A DNA stretch of 64,000 nt. Origin: Sipunculus nudus. Taxonomy: Eukaryota; Annelida; Sipuncula; Golfingiida; Sipunculidae. The notes beneath the pieces were generated by a model. That model did no database searches and was not told the DNA's origin. It worked only from the letters and a program-made list of their open reading frames with translations. Positions within the stretch are counted from its first letter, which is position 1, and each line of letters starts with the position of its first letter. Location of the stretch: the NCBI GenBank assembly GCA_026874595.1, contig CM049316.1, positions 53,821,676 to 53,885,675 on the forward strand, given 5' to 3'. The translations under genes and the position numbers were made by a program. Positions 24,006 to 35,761 of the stretch are shown in pieces.

Positions 24006-25280
24006 GTGTACAGAAAGTCATGCTTCACCAGCGAGTGTGTCTAAATTAATAAAAACATTGGTAATAATCTGTAATTTGAGGAGGGAGAGAGATGACATAA
24101 TCCTACAAAATCGAACTCCAGCCCAAGAGTTTTTATAATAATTATGAAAATTTGATTACTTATAACATATTGTGAATTCTTCTTGACGTAATGTGAACAG
24201 ACCAACTCACTGCCACAACCACAAAATCTCTAATTCCTTTTGGCCTAGCCTATGATCAACATGTTTTTTTCCTGCGCTGAACTTTCCAAGTCGCAATCCT
24301 GTACGTAATTTGTCACGTGTCTTAATTGAAATATGAATTTTGTCTTGCATTTTCGCAGGTGTCAGCCTCAATCATCCCCGTGACCTCTTATCTGTGACCC
24401 TTAAAATGTTCATGCAGCATTATGTTTGTCAGTAGTTTAAGCATCCGGTGTCTGCAGCTGTTTGACACTGATTTGGTCTCGCGTTTTAAATTCAAATTGC
24501 TAACCAATCAGACTCGCTTAAAAGTTTAGTTTCTTCTCAAGAATTTTATGACATTTATCCATATGTGTTTACGCAAATGACATTTGTAGCATGATTATAA
24601 TATTAGGTAGTTATGAGCGGTCGCTGGCTGCCGACATCGTTTCATGGTTATACGTACACGGTCTTATATTGGCTGGAAACAATGATAACAAAAATGCATG
24701 CATATTTTTTCCATACATATAACAGCTTTTCCCTATGGTTTTCGTTCATTTAATCCTAAATTTTAACCGAGCAGTATAAAATATTTTTTTAAATACTGCA
24801 CATCGACCTCTTTACTTTAAATGTTCAAGCATCAGTATCTGACGGAATAAACTTGGGAATTATCTGGATTCCTGCATTATTTCTCTTTATTTTGAGCAAC
24901 CAGGATTAGAGAAACGCCCTTGATCAAACGGGGAATATGCCAGTTATCCGGTCTGAAAAAAGAGCCTTGCGGGAACCTTGTAAACTGTCTCACATAATGA
25001 CTTACAACTTCCATAAAATTAATCATGCATTTCCATTGCGAAGCCATGCAGCTCAGTGATATCTGCTTAAGACGAGTTCGTGTTAACATAATACTGTAGT
25101 AGCTATTTACTAGCTGACAAGCTTTTTTCTTCAGCTTATCAATATTTCACCGGCGGCTGAGCCGGTGTTTAATAATCGGCGGCTGGCGCAATTCGGCGGC
25201 TCATGGAAACTATCGGCGGCGGCTTGCTTTTAAAATAAACGGCGGCGGCTGGCTCAATTCGGCGGCAGCTCCATGGTCTG
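23217..25280. mobile_element. hAT-like non-autonomous element, 2064 bp
   Basis: The left end is CAGACCTGGGAGCCAGCCG and the right end, reverse-complemented, is CAGACCATGGAGCTGCCGCC. The flanking 8-bp duplication TAGGTAAC is perfect (23209-23216 and 25281-25288), as expected for hAT insertion. Both ends carry clustered GGCTGGCT/CGGCGGCTGG subterminal motifs, probably transposase-binding repeats. The interior is AT-rich, has a TA run (23939-24002) and no transposase frame. Confidence 0.88.
23939..24002. repeat. (TA)n microsatellite
   Basis: A TA run of about 64 bp inside the hAT-like element. The minus-strand frame over it is an artefact. Confidence 0.95.
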
Positions 25281-25454
25281 TAGGTAACAGAGTCGAGCTT
25301 CTGAAGTAAAAATAACCGTAGTGACTACTTGAATACCAGTATTATGTATTAAAACAAGCAAATGCCTGTTTGAATAGAAGAAACGCAAATGTTTGAAATA
25401 TTTAGCCCAAAATATGTTTCAAATTCTATTTCAATAATTTGGATTTAATACCAA

Positions 25455-25700
25455 GTTCTCGACACCGTTACCTTGCTCTCGACACCGTTATTTTTCATGC
25501 AGGTAACAGTTTCGAGTGGTAACGGTGCTGAGATTTTTTATCTATACGTCAAATGCAGGACAAAAATTACTTCCATACCGTCCCTATGAGGGCAGCACGA
25601 GTTATCACTACATGAACAACAAGAGGAAGCCATTTTCGAAGTGTTATATGTGACGGATAATATTTCCCAGGTGTAACAGTGTCGAGTCCAAATAAACATA
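25455..25700. repeat. Cluster of GGTAACGGTGTCGAG motifs in both orientations
   Basis: Inverted copies (ctcgacaccgttacc near 25458 and ctcgacaccgttat near 25477) and direct copies (ggtaacagtttcgag near 25502, ggtaacggtgctgag near 25520, gtaacagtgtcgag near 25672) occur in 250 bp. They are the same motif as the 19-bp units at 23171-23216 and 25281. Confidence 0.7.
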
Positions 25701-27650
25701 GTGAATTTTTTAACCCTTTAATGATTAACAGAGAACACTGATATGACAGTTACTAAATTTAATTGTGGATTATGTGTACAAAATTTCTGGAACTCTAATA
25801 AACGCTGCTCTTTGCATCAGCAAAGTGGTTTCTGTTCACGCGCTGCAAGGTCAAAAGGTCAGGTAACGTATATTTTGAGTATATTTTGGGAGACATACTT
25901 TTTATATCATAATTTTTGTATTAAAAACAAAACGGTCAGGAAAAATCAAGCAAAATTATCATCTTAATAAACTTGCACCGCTGTGACAACGTGGAAAACA
26001 AAATCTATATAAATGGAACAGTGGTTACAGAAAAACGTTGTTTTGAATTTTAGATCCGAGAGAAAGGGACACCAGAAATGTAAGGGTATTATAACATTTG
26101 CAGCTTTTTTTCTGTATGTATTTCTGCCCCGATTTAAATTATTTTTATCTCATAATAATGGTTATATCTTTAGCAACAATCTGAATGGTTATTCATGTCA
26201 TTTTTTGCATTTGCTAATTTCTCAGTAACAAATATAGTTTCGGGACATGAAATGCGACATTTTTTGTAGAAATACCCATTGATGCTCTGTTCTTATTATT
26301 TTACTATTTTTGATCTACTTGATGATTCTATTATTCAGCGAAAATAGTATTATTATTATTATAAATAATTAAAAATGCCACAAATTCAATTAAATTAACA
26401 GTTAATGTGCATTTTAGATTTTTTAATGGCTTATTTTACCATCTTTAGCACATTATTTCCACATTTTTTCATTCCATAATAAACAGATGTATAGAACTTC
26501 TTATAATTTTATAAAATATAAGAATCAAAATTTTAATTATATTAATTATATGAATCAAAATGAATGTTTATGGCAATTATTTATGTGTAAAACACTGAAA
26601 CAGCTGTCTGTGTTATTTGAAGAAATATGCACAAATTTTTATTGTTCATCATAACATTATTCATGACATTCTTGATGTCCCCCTGTACACTTTGCCTTGA
26701 ACACAAGAATGCATGCACTTATGTAATGGTGAGAATTATATTGTTGAAGATAATATATGTTATATAAATATATGAAAATTTTATATTACAACTTAACTTG
26801 AACATATGGAGCCATACCAGTGTCAGTATAATTGTAAGAAATTCAAGACATCCTGTGTAATGTAACAAAAATTCAGATCACCAGTGATATTATCAGATGT
26901 CAGTGGTGTAAAAATTACTAAAATATTGGTACAGCAATATAATGATAATATATATGCAAATGTTAAGTTTGATATTAACCTTATAGGACCATAAATGCCC
27001 AAATTCAATAGATATTGAACAATACAATGTTTTCTTAGCCATGTCATCAATGTCATGAATATTATAGGGCAAGATTAAATTTGAATCAATAAATTCAACT
27101 TATGAGACATAACAACTCTCAAACAATGACACCTTTAATTATATAACCTTTATTTTTCTGAATGTATACATCACCTGTGTATTACAGAACGTTACCTTTG
27201 TTAATAAATTGTGCACATTAAAAATTGTAAAATGGGCTTCTGAAAATAAAACCCTCTTAAATGAACATTTACCAAATTAACATAACATAAGAAAACAGCA
27301 AAGGAAACCTTAAGGAAGGAGTAAAACCATTTTGTGGCAGATCACCTATTCTGCACTTTTACCAGATTTTACCTGAGTGATAAGACCAGTAGCTTGGCAG
27401 TAAGTCGCAGGAACAACATCGGCTTCAATTATGAATGCACAGACAGTTTTATTAGAAACAGCAGCAGATATATTACGCAGCAGATATATTTAGAGAGGTC
27501 TCATGAACACACTGGACACTTGTGTGCTCTTCATCAATATTTCCCACAATAAACAGTGGGTTACTAGAATGTATAAATCTTACTTTCCTAAAATAAATAC
27601 AATAACTGTTAGTAACCTCAGTCTACACAATGCAAGTACATACTAACGGT
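25701..27650. other. Intron 1 of gene B, middle part; no gene seen
   Basis: AT-rich, with short ORFs only. No exon with splice sites of the required phase and protein-like content was seen. Confidence 0.5.
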
Positions 27651-29747
27651 CAGACATGGGGTCTATTACAGCTGTTCAATTACTATTACTATTACTTTCA
27701 ATATCTGATATTACTATTACTATTACTATTACCACATTTTATCTTCTATTACTATTACTATTACTATTACTGGGGTATCTATTACTATTATTATTACTAT
27801 TACATGTACTTAAACTGATGGTATTACTATTTCATGTACTTAAACTGATGGTAGGATTCTAGACCTTGCGACAGCATGAGTGCTATAAACTAGCACTACA
27901 ATCACATGTTTAAATAATATTAAAAGCAACTATATCATCCAGTTACCTACACAATTTTCTTATACTGTGTTTGTCATTTACAAGAAGCCTAATAATGCTG
28001 GAGATCTTAATTATTTCAGCTTCTTTATTTCTGGTTTATTTTTTTAATATTTTGAAACCTAAATGATCGTTATTGGGGTGTTTCAAATCGAAATTATAAG
28101 ATAATTGTATGAACTCTTAAATACATGTAATTTAAAGCAACTCATTGTAAAGGCCTTTGCATATGTAAAATATTGATTTATAATTATATGCATACTTGTA
28201 CATTTTATATTATTTTCATATATATTTCACATAAATTTATTTTATAGTACATACTTCCGTTTAGATTTAATCTTCGTTCTCATAGTCAATAAATAAAGAT
28301 TTTCAGTGTAACAGGAAAATTCAGAGGAATTATTCATGATAATTGCATATTATTATTTAGTATCAAAGCTGACAATTCAGTCCTTTATGTATGTATCAGG
28401 AGAGGAATTTATGTAGGGCTGTGTCCTGTTTCCAAATCCTTATAAATATATCCAATAAAAATACTGTTAACGTCAAGATTCTGGACAGAACCAAACTGAC
28501 AAAAGTACCCCATCTTCACAAGTATATATGTTCATTTGGATGTGATGCCATGTTTAATGCCATCACATAATACATCTTGAGAGTGAACAGAGAGGTGGTA
28601 AACTTTACAATAATGGAAGCAAGCATGGCTTTTATTCTTCAGGCATGCCCTTCTTCATTGCAGCAAAACAAGCATAGGATAATTTAGGAATATGGAGAGT
28701 GATTTAAACTTATATCAATTTTACAAAACAAATGAAATATTTTTAAATCACTTTCACAATAAATTTAGTATTAAACAATCTTGTACTTTAAATTTTGTAC
28801 ATAACAGGAACTAATTATTTTATATCAAAATTTCAGATTTTAAATAATAAAATATGAACAGTTACTTATATTCTCATATTATATAATCAAATAAATTAAT
28901 ATCATGAAAAAATGGTTCATTTAATTTTTTAAATATAAATTAACATAATTTTAGATACTGAATGAAGGTCTGCAAAATTGGTTCTATGAAATAACAGACA
29001 AGTATTGAAAGAATAGTTTTAAAAGAATATGTATATAAATTAACTAGATAATACATGTGCCTGCAGTATGACTTTATCCGAGTGATTGTAGTTCTGGTCT
29101 GAGTTTATAGCATTGCAGGCTTCAGTACATTATATAGGTAGTGAAAACACCATAAGCTTATGAACATTTTGGGTCTGCACTGTATCTGGTTCCATATTAT
29201 ATTTTTCTTGAATGTGTGTTATTGCAGTTTGTATGATTAAAATGCAAACTAGCTTGTGAAAACAAATATAGGTACATTTTATGTGAGATAAGATGTACAT
29301 GTCACAATAATAAAACACTATATTTATCTGTCTCTTAACATCAAACATGCCTCTGTTTATCCATGGTTTACTAATCAAAGGTCAGATTGTGCCATGTAAC
29401 TTATTGGGCTGTGACCTACTCTGTCCAGTACTCTTATGGAATTAGCACCAGTAGTCACCAGCAATGTGGCAGCTGGCCCATGCTTGCCTCAACAATAGGC
29501 ACATCCTGGGCAGTTACTGGAAAAGAACTGAGTCTGTTCAGCATTATTTGCTGATATGCTTAATGATCAAGGGGCTCACAGGAAGTAATAGAAAGTAATA
29601 TGTATTACTCTATTACTTTGCCTTCTATTACTATTACTATTACAGCTCAAATTTTTGAGTCTATTACTATTACTATTACTATTACATGGAAAAAGCTGTA
29701 ATAGTCTATTACTATTACTATTACTTCTTACTATTACCCCATGTCTG
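27651..29747. mobile_element. hAT-like non-autonomous element with (ATTACT)n subterminal arrays, 2097 bp
   Basis: The termini CAGACATGGGGT and ACCCCATGTCTG are inverted and perfect over 12 bp. The flanks ctaacggt (27643-27650) and ctaaaggt (29748-29755) form an 8-bp target duplication with one mismatch. Just inside each end are arrays of ATTACT or its variants (27677-27800 and 29585-29740), which behave as subterminal repeats. The remaining interior is AT-rich without a transposase. Confidence 0.83.
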
Positions 29748-29755
29748 CTAAAGGT

Positions 29756-30500
29756 TGGCATAAGTTAAGGGTTAGGTGATCAATTACACATTGCTCAATG
29801 CTCAGGCGTCTTTAGTGATGAAGGTTTACAAGTTTTCTTCCTACATGGTGTTTATACTTTTATATGAATATGAATATATTTTGTAACGTGTCTAATTGAT
29901 CACCCAGTATTAGGCCCCATCAGCAACCTTTGACATGGCCAGCCCAGAGGTTGGAGCTCTAGTCTCCTGTAAACCCCTTGAAATGATCCTCGGAAGTTTG
30001 TTGTCATTGATAGCTTACCATAAAATGGGGTTACTTTGGCCCAGGCAGGGTACCTATGTAATCATGATTTCTCCACTAAACTGGATAAATAAATGATGAA
30101 ATAAACTGTCACATCAAGTTTTAACACCAAACCTGGTGTCCATTTCCAGTATCACAGATGTACCTGAGTACCTTATACCAGGTACAGGTTACAGGTACAA
30201 GGTACTTCCTACTCATGACAGCAAGGTACAGGTACAGGTACTCTGAATTGTATAAGTACAGGTACAAGTACCTGGCCTCAACCCTGCAGAGCATGCTGTA
30301 TTTTTAATTATATGGAGAAGTGCCCACAGATATACAGGAAATCTAAACATAAATCTCATTTATAATTCTGATTCCTCGCTATATTATTATTGTTTATAAG
30401 ATGGGCATTGATCAAGATATAACATGATTTTGAACACATTCTGAAAATTATTCTGCAGTCTGGATGGAGTTCTAACCTTTACAACTGATATCTGGTTTTA
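29756..30500. other. Intron 1 of gene B; GTAC-rich patch, no gene
   Basis: At 30155-30290 the motif AGGTACAGGTAC and its variants recur about ten times in both orientations, ending with ggcctcaaccctg. This looks like the subterminal region and one terminus of another hAT-type element (CAGGGTTGAGGCC when inverted), but I cannot find the other end. Confidence 0.45.
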
Positions 30501-33324
30501 TTAGCTCAGCTGACTGTTAGTCATCTGAGCTATAGCGATCACTCTTTGTCCGTTGTCCGTCCGTCCCGCCGTCCGTTAACAGGGCACAAATTGTAACCGC
30601 TGGACCTGGAATTAGGTCTCTGTTACCCATATCCTTCTAGCTATGGGGCCCCAAAGTACCCCCCAGAATAGTGAAAAATTTCATACAAAAACTTCAATAT
30701 CTCATTAACTACATCACTGATGGTCATGATTTTTGGCATACATATTGATCATGAGATGTTCCATCAGTTCCTGCAGACTGGTGGCGCCACCTGTATTTTT
30801 CGATTTTTTACGAATTTTATTCTCTATTTTTGAGACCTTTAAAAATGTGGACATCTGTTAACAGAGCACAAATCGTAAAGACTGGACCTAGAATCTTCAT
30901 TCTTGATATTCTGAGAGACCTATAAAAAGTGTTCATGGAAACCAGAAATTAGGTCTCTGTTACCCATATCCTTCAAGCTATGGGGCCTAATAGTACCCCC
31001 CCCCCCAGAATAGTCAAAAATTTCATACAAAAACTTCAATATCTCATTAACTACATCACTGATGGTCATGATTTTTGGCATACATATTAATCATGAGATG
31101 TTTCATCAGTTTTTGCAGACTGGTGGCGCCACCTGTTTTTTTCAATTTTTAACGATTTTTATCTCTATTTTTGAGACCTTAAAAGATGCAGTCATCTGTT
31201 AACAGGGCACAAATTGTAACAACTGGATCTAGAATCTTCTATCTTGACATGCGGGGAGGCCCATGAAAAGTCTCCTTGGAAACCTGGCATTAGGTCTCTG
31301 TTACCCAGATTCTTCAAGCTATGGGGCTCTGAAGTACCCCCCAGAATAATGAAAATTTGATACAAAAACTCAAATATTTGAACAACTAATGCATTGATCA
31401 CCATGATTCTTTGCATCGATATTGATCATGGAGTGTTTCATCGGTTTCTGCAGACTGGTGGCGCTACCTGTATTTTTTCTGTATTTTACAATTTTCTTTC
31501 TCTATTTTTGATACCTTAAAAGATGCGGTCATCTGATAACAGGGCACAAATCATAACGGCTGGACTTAGAATCTACTTTCTTGACATGCAGAGAGGCCAA
31601 TGAAAAGTCTTCTTTGAAACTGAAAATTAGGTCTCTGTTACCCAAAACCTAAGAGCTATGGGGCTCTGAAGTATCCCCCAGAAAATGCAAAATTTGAAAC
31701 AAAAGCTCAAGTATCTGGATAACCACTGCATTGATCACCAAGATTCTCTGCATGAATATTGATCATGGGATGTTCCATCACTTCCTGCAGACTGGTGGCG
31801 CCACCTGTATTTTTTCAAATTTTTGCAAATTTTTTTCTCTTTTTTTTTTCAAACCTCAGTGAAACTATAATCTGTTAACAGGGCACAAATCCTAACCACT
31901 GGACCTGGAATCTTCTAACTAAATATCCAGGGAGGTCCATGAAAAATCTCCATGAAAACCTGAAATTAGGTCTCTGTTACCCATATCCTTGGAGCTATGG
32001 GGCTCCGAAGTACCCCCCAGAATAATGCAAAATTTGATACAAAAGCTCAAGTATCTGAATAACCACTGCATTGATCACCATGATTCTTTGCATGAATATT
32101 GATCATGAGATGTTCAATCATTTCCTGCAGACTGTTGGTGCCACCCGTTTTTTTCTAATTTTTACAAATTTTTTTCTCTTTTTTTCAGACCTCAATGAAA
32201 CTGTCATCTGTTAACAGGGCACAAATCGTAACCACTGGACCTGGAATCTTCAACCTTAATATCCAGGGAGGTCCATGAAAAATCTCCTTGAAAACCTGAA
32301 ATTAGGTCTCTGTTACCCATATCCTTGGAGCTATGGGGCTCCGAAGTACCCCCCAGAATAATGCAAAATTTGATACAAAAGCTCAAGTCTCTGAATAACT
32401 ACTGCATTGATCACCATAATTCTTTGCATGAATATTGATCATTGGATGTTCCATCAGTTCCTGCAAACTGGTGGCGCCATCTGTATTTTTTTCAATTTTT
32501 ACGAAATTTTTTCTTTATTTTTGAGACCTTCAAAGAAGCTGTCATCTGTTAACAGGGCACAAATCTTAACCACTGGACCTAGATTCTTCTAACTTGACAT
32601 CAAGGCAGGTTCATGAAAAGTCTCTGTGAAAACATGAAATTAGGTCTCTGTTACCCATATCCTTCGTAGTAAGTACCCCTCAGAATAATTAAAAATTTGA
32701 TACAAAACTCCAGTATCTGAATAACCAATGCATTGATCTCCAAGATTCTTTGCAGGCATATTGATCATGGAGTGTTCAATCAGTTCCTGCAAACTGGTGG
32801 TGCCCCCTATATTTTTTTCAATTTTTTAGGCATTTTTTCTCTATTTATGAGACCTTCAAATGAAGTGGTCATCTGTTAACATGCCACAAACTGTAACTGC
32901 TGTACCTAGAATCTTCTTACTTGACATCCAGGGAGACTAATGAAAAATCTCCTTGGAAACCTGAAATTAGGTTTCTGTTACCCATATTCTCCGAGCTATA
33001 GGGCTCATAAATACCCCCAAGAATAATTAAAAATTTGATACAAACAAAAGCTCCAGTATCTGAATAACTAATGCCTTGATAGCCATGATTCTTTGGACAT
33101 ATATTGATCATGGAGTGTTTCATCAGTTCCTGTATTTTTTTCAAATTTTTACGCATTTTTTATGAGACCTTCAAATGAATTTGTCATCTGTCCAAAAGCC
33201 CACTGAAACCCATTTCTAAGGACTTTTCACAAATTTCATGATTTGTTTGCACTCTGGCAGTCATTTTGCTCATTGTTCAACATTCCGTGAATTCAGCTGA
33301 GCGTCATGGCCCATGGGCCACTTG
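30501..33324 (+). mobile_element. HINE/pearl-like element with about eight 335-bp tandem units
   Basis: It starts TTAGCTCAGCTGACTGTTAG with the hairpin partner GTCATCTGAGC, and ends TCAGCTGAGCGTCATGG then CCCATGGGCC and CACTTG. The start and subterminal end are inverted (GCTCAGCTGA, TCAGCTGAGC). The core repeats 'aggtctctgttaccca' at about 30616, 30951, 31291, 31631, 31965, 32303, 32641 and 32968. Most units also carry the TGGTGGCGCCACCTG palindrome. Termini are shared with 7579-10059 and 45613-48243, but the core is different. Frames within (for example 31192-31416) are not genes. Confidence 0.75.
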
Positions 33325-33649
33325 TAATAGTATAAAACCTGGTTAAAATAAAAGAAAGATGCTGACAATCACATGTACAATCATACAGATTTGTGAATCC
33401 AGTTCGATACAGTTTATGAACATAAATTTTCAGGTCTACAGGTATGGGTTTTGACTATAATTTTGTCTTTATCTCTTTTTACTTACTTGACAGTTTGAGC
33501 TTGTAAAAAGTCAGTGGTTAGTAGTCTCTCCTTATATTACAGTCACTCAAGACAACCAATTTAGATGACATATATGAAAAGATTGTAATATAAAGATTCT
33601 AAATCAGTATTAAAGGCCATGATGCTTCAATCATGTCTTTCCTTTGCAG

Positions 33650-33879
33650 ACAGTACCAGCGCAGACCTGTTATACAAGAAGATACTTGCACCAAGAGTGG
33701 AACATATTAATCATGCCAGCAGGATTGGTGTTAGATTAAAGTCAGCAGCTTTGTTAGAGAGAAGCCCGTCTGCCACAGGTTCAGCTGGAACAGGTCTGCC
33801 AACAAGAATTAAATCTTCACCGCAAAAGTACTCTGGCTACCAGCAGCCAACACAGTACATCCATGACATTGTTGTACCG
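33650..33879 (+). CDS. Gene B, coding exon 2
   Basis: The exon is 230 bp, between acceptor cctttgcag and the consensus donor gtaagt. It encodes STSADLLYKKILAPRVEHIN, then HASRIGVRLKSAALLERSPS, then a Ser/Gly/Pro-rich stretch (ATGSAGTGLPTRIKSSPQK) and YSGYQQPTQYIHDIVVP. It is polar and probably partly disordered, with no membrane segment or known domain. I do not recognise the family. The codon use and the clean splice sites argue for a real exon. Confidence 0.85.
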
Positions 33880-34045
33880 GTAAGTTCCCTTGTATAATTC
33901 ATTGTTTTGAACTTAGCTAAAAAGAAGCACTGATACAGCAGACTTAATTATGTAGTCCTCCAAATCTGTAACCTGTTGATCAGCATTTTCTTAAAGAAAC
34001 TACTTAAAAAAAGCCTCAACCTAATGTTACACTAAACGGTCTGGG

Positions 34046-34235
34046 CTTGGACAATCAAGTGATAAACACTTGGCTCTCTCCACTATTGTCCCAGGTTTGA
34101 AATTTGATTCCCATCATGGCTATGAGAGTGGGTTCACCGTTGTAGTGGCCCATCCAAGATTGGTGGTTTTCTCTGGGTCACATGGGTTTCATCCACCCCA
34201 ACAGACTACTGAATGCCGCCATCACAGCCATAGAG
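34046..34235 (+). mobile_element. tRNA-derived SINE, second copy
   Basis: It starts CTTGGACAATCAAGTGATAA and has a decayed B box (aggtttgaaatttgattccc), the block ATGAGAGTGGGTT, the central TTTTCTCTGGGT, and CAACAGACTACTGAATGCC. It aligns with the minus-strand copy at 18461-18642. It is older or more diverged, since the B box is damaged. It lies in intron 2 of gene B. Confidence 0.7.
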
Positions 34236-34415
34236 TGTGGTCAACATGTGACAACATTGTTGTAATTTTCTGCACAGTTTGTTGACCTTTTGTTTATATG
34301 ATCTTTTACCGGCTCAACAGTACAGCTCAGATGTCATCTTCCCCTTCTTTAGCTTAGCTTCAGGTAATATGTTGCAATTTGCCCTTTCCATTGCTAAAAC
34401 CAGCAAAGAAAAATA

Positions 34416-35761
34416 CTGTAGATTCAGATAATATCGTGGGCTTAAAATTTCGTGGTTTTTGTACAAAACGCATATCGTGGGGTATTTGAATTCGTGGAAA
34501 GACAGAGAAAATTTTAGAAAATTATGTTTATTAATACCTCCATGTGCGCAAGGAAGGCGAGCCCGATGTTCACAGGTGGTTCGGCTTTGATGCTTATCAC
34601 ACGGTGCGCCTGTAGCGGGGTCAATCGAGTCAGTGTTGAACAAACATGCTTCGCCCGACCGGAGCCTAACAAAGAATTAATCAGCCGTGACCGACACGTG
34701 CCGGGCGATACATCGGCTGTTAGTTGTAACACCCGGTCACACGACGTTCACAGAAACGTAAACCATCACTTGACCGGAGGAAAATTGAAACGGGACCGTC
34801 CACATGAAAGTTTTTAATTTTTTTTTAATCTTGGCGGTAGTCACATGTGGCGCCTGTAAATCCCTGACGGGGCGGTGAGACGAGACACGGTTCGTCCGTC
34901 ATTCATCATGTCAGCTATATTTGGAGATAATAAAGAATTAATTTGCGTAATAGTATTCTGTGGCGCTTAGGCCTACTTATGCTAACATATATGTACAACT
35001 ATCGGCAATATTCGGAAGAAGTACCGCCTGCATGTATTATTAATGGCTCATTGTTATGCATGCAGCTGTTGTCGCAATATTCGGAATAAATTCTCTTTCG
35101 TGTCCCCGCTTATCGCGGTAATGCAAATGAGTTTACACGGCCCTTGTCTTTTAGGCCAATAGGTAGCTAAATCTCGTTTAATCTGTATTGAAAGAAGGTT
35201 GAAAAGGCCGGTTCCGAAAAAGCCGTGCCTCGGTAGCTGTGGTTACGAACATTGGAACTAGTGTACCGTTCCTGGCGTGTCAGAACTACCGCTTTGCGCG
35301 ACAGAAATGTGGTATTGTTCTTGAATTTTTCACCCGATATGTTGATAAGAGGATATGTGGGGATACGTTTTCAGTTTAAATTATTCTTTAATATTGTTTT
35401 AATGTAAAGATATCAGGGGGCCGTGTTTGTACGATATTATCAACGAATTAGGGGAAATAATTTTATTGACAAAAGAATATTTATTAATCCCTTATTTTTT
35501 ATAGTAATTTACGAAAAGCAATTCAGTGCATTTAATAAATGTATAAAAAACAATCATAAAATAGTAATGAACAATTTTGTTATATTTATTGAAAATTCAG
35601 CCAGCGATAACAATTATAAAGTCGACCACCAGCTGCCTTTAAGATACCATATATCCTCAGACCGTGTGATTTTTTGATCGTTGGAATCATGAATTCGTGG
35701 ATTATCTTGATCCACGAAAACCACGAAAATAAAATCCCAACAAATATTTCTGAATCTACAG
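34416..35761. mobile_element. TA-flanked DNA transposon, non-autonomous, 1346 bp
   Basis: The left end is CTGTAGATTCAGATAATATC and the right, reverse-complemented, is CTGTAGATTCAGAAATATTT. Both continue with TTTTCGTGGTTTT-type sequence and are flanked by TA. This is Tc1/mariner-like in target choice. The interior carries GC-richer, CpG-rich patches with ATTCGGAA and ATGCAAAT motifs also seen inside the Harbinger-like element (6150-6200). No transposase frame. Confidence 0.78.

Noticed and set aside
27630-27862. Frames rich in Tyr or Leu-Leu
   Set aside because: Translations of ATTACT repeats at the end of a hAT-like element.
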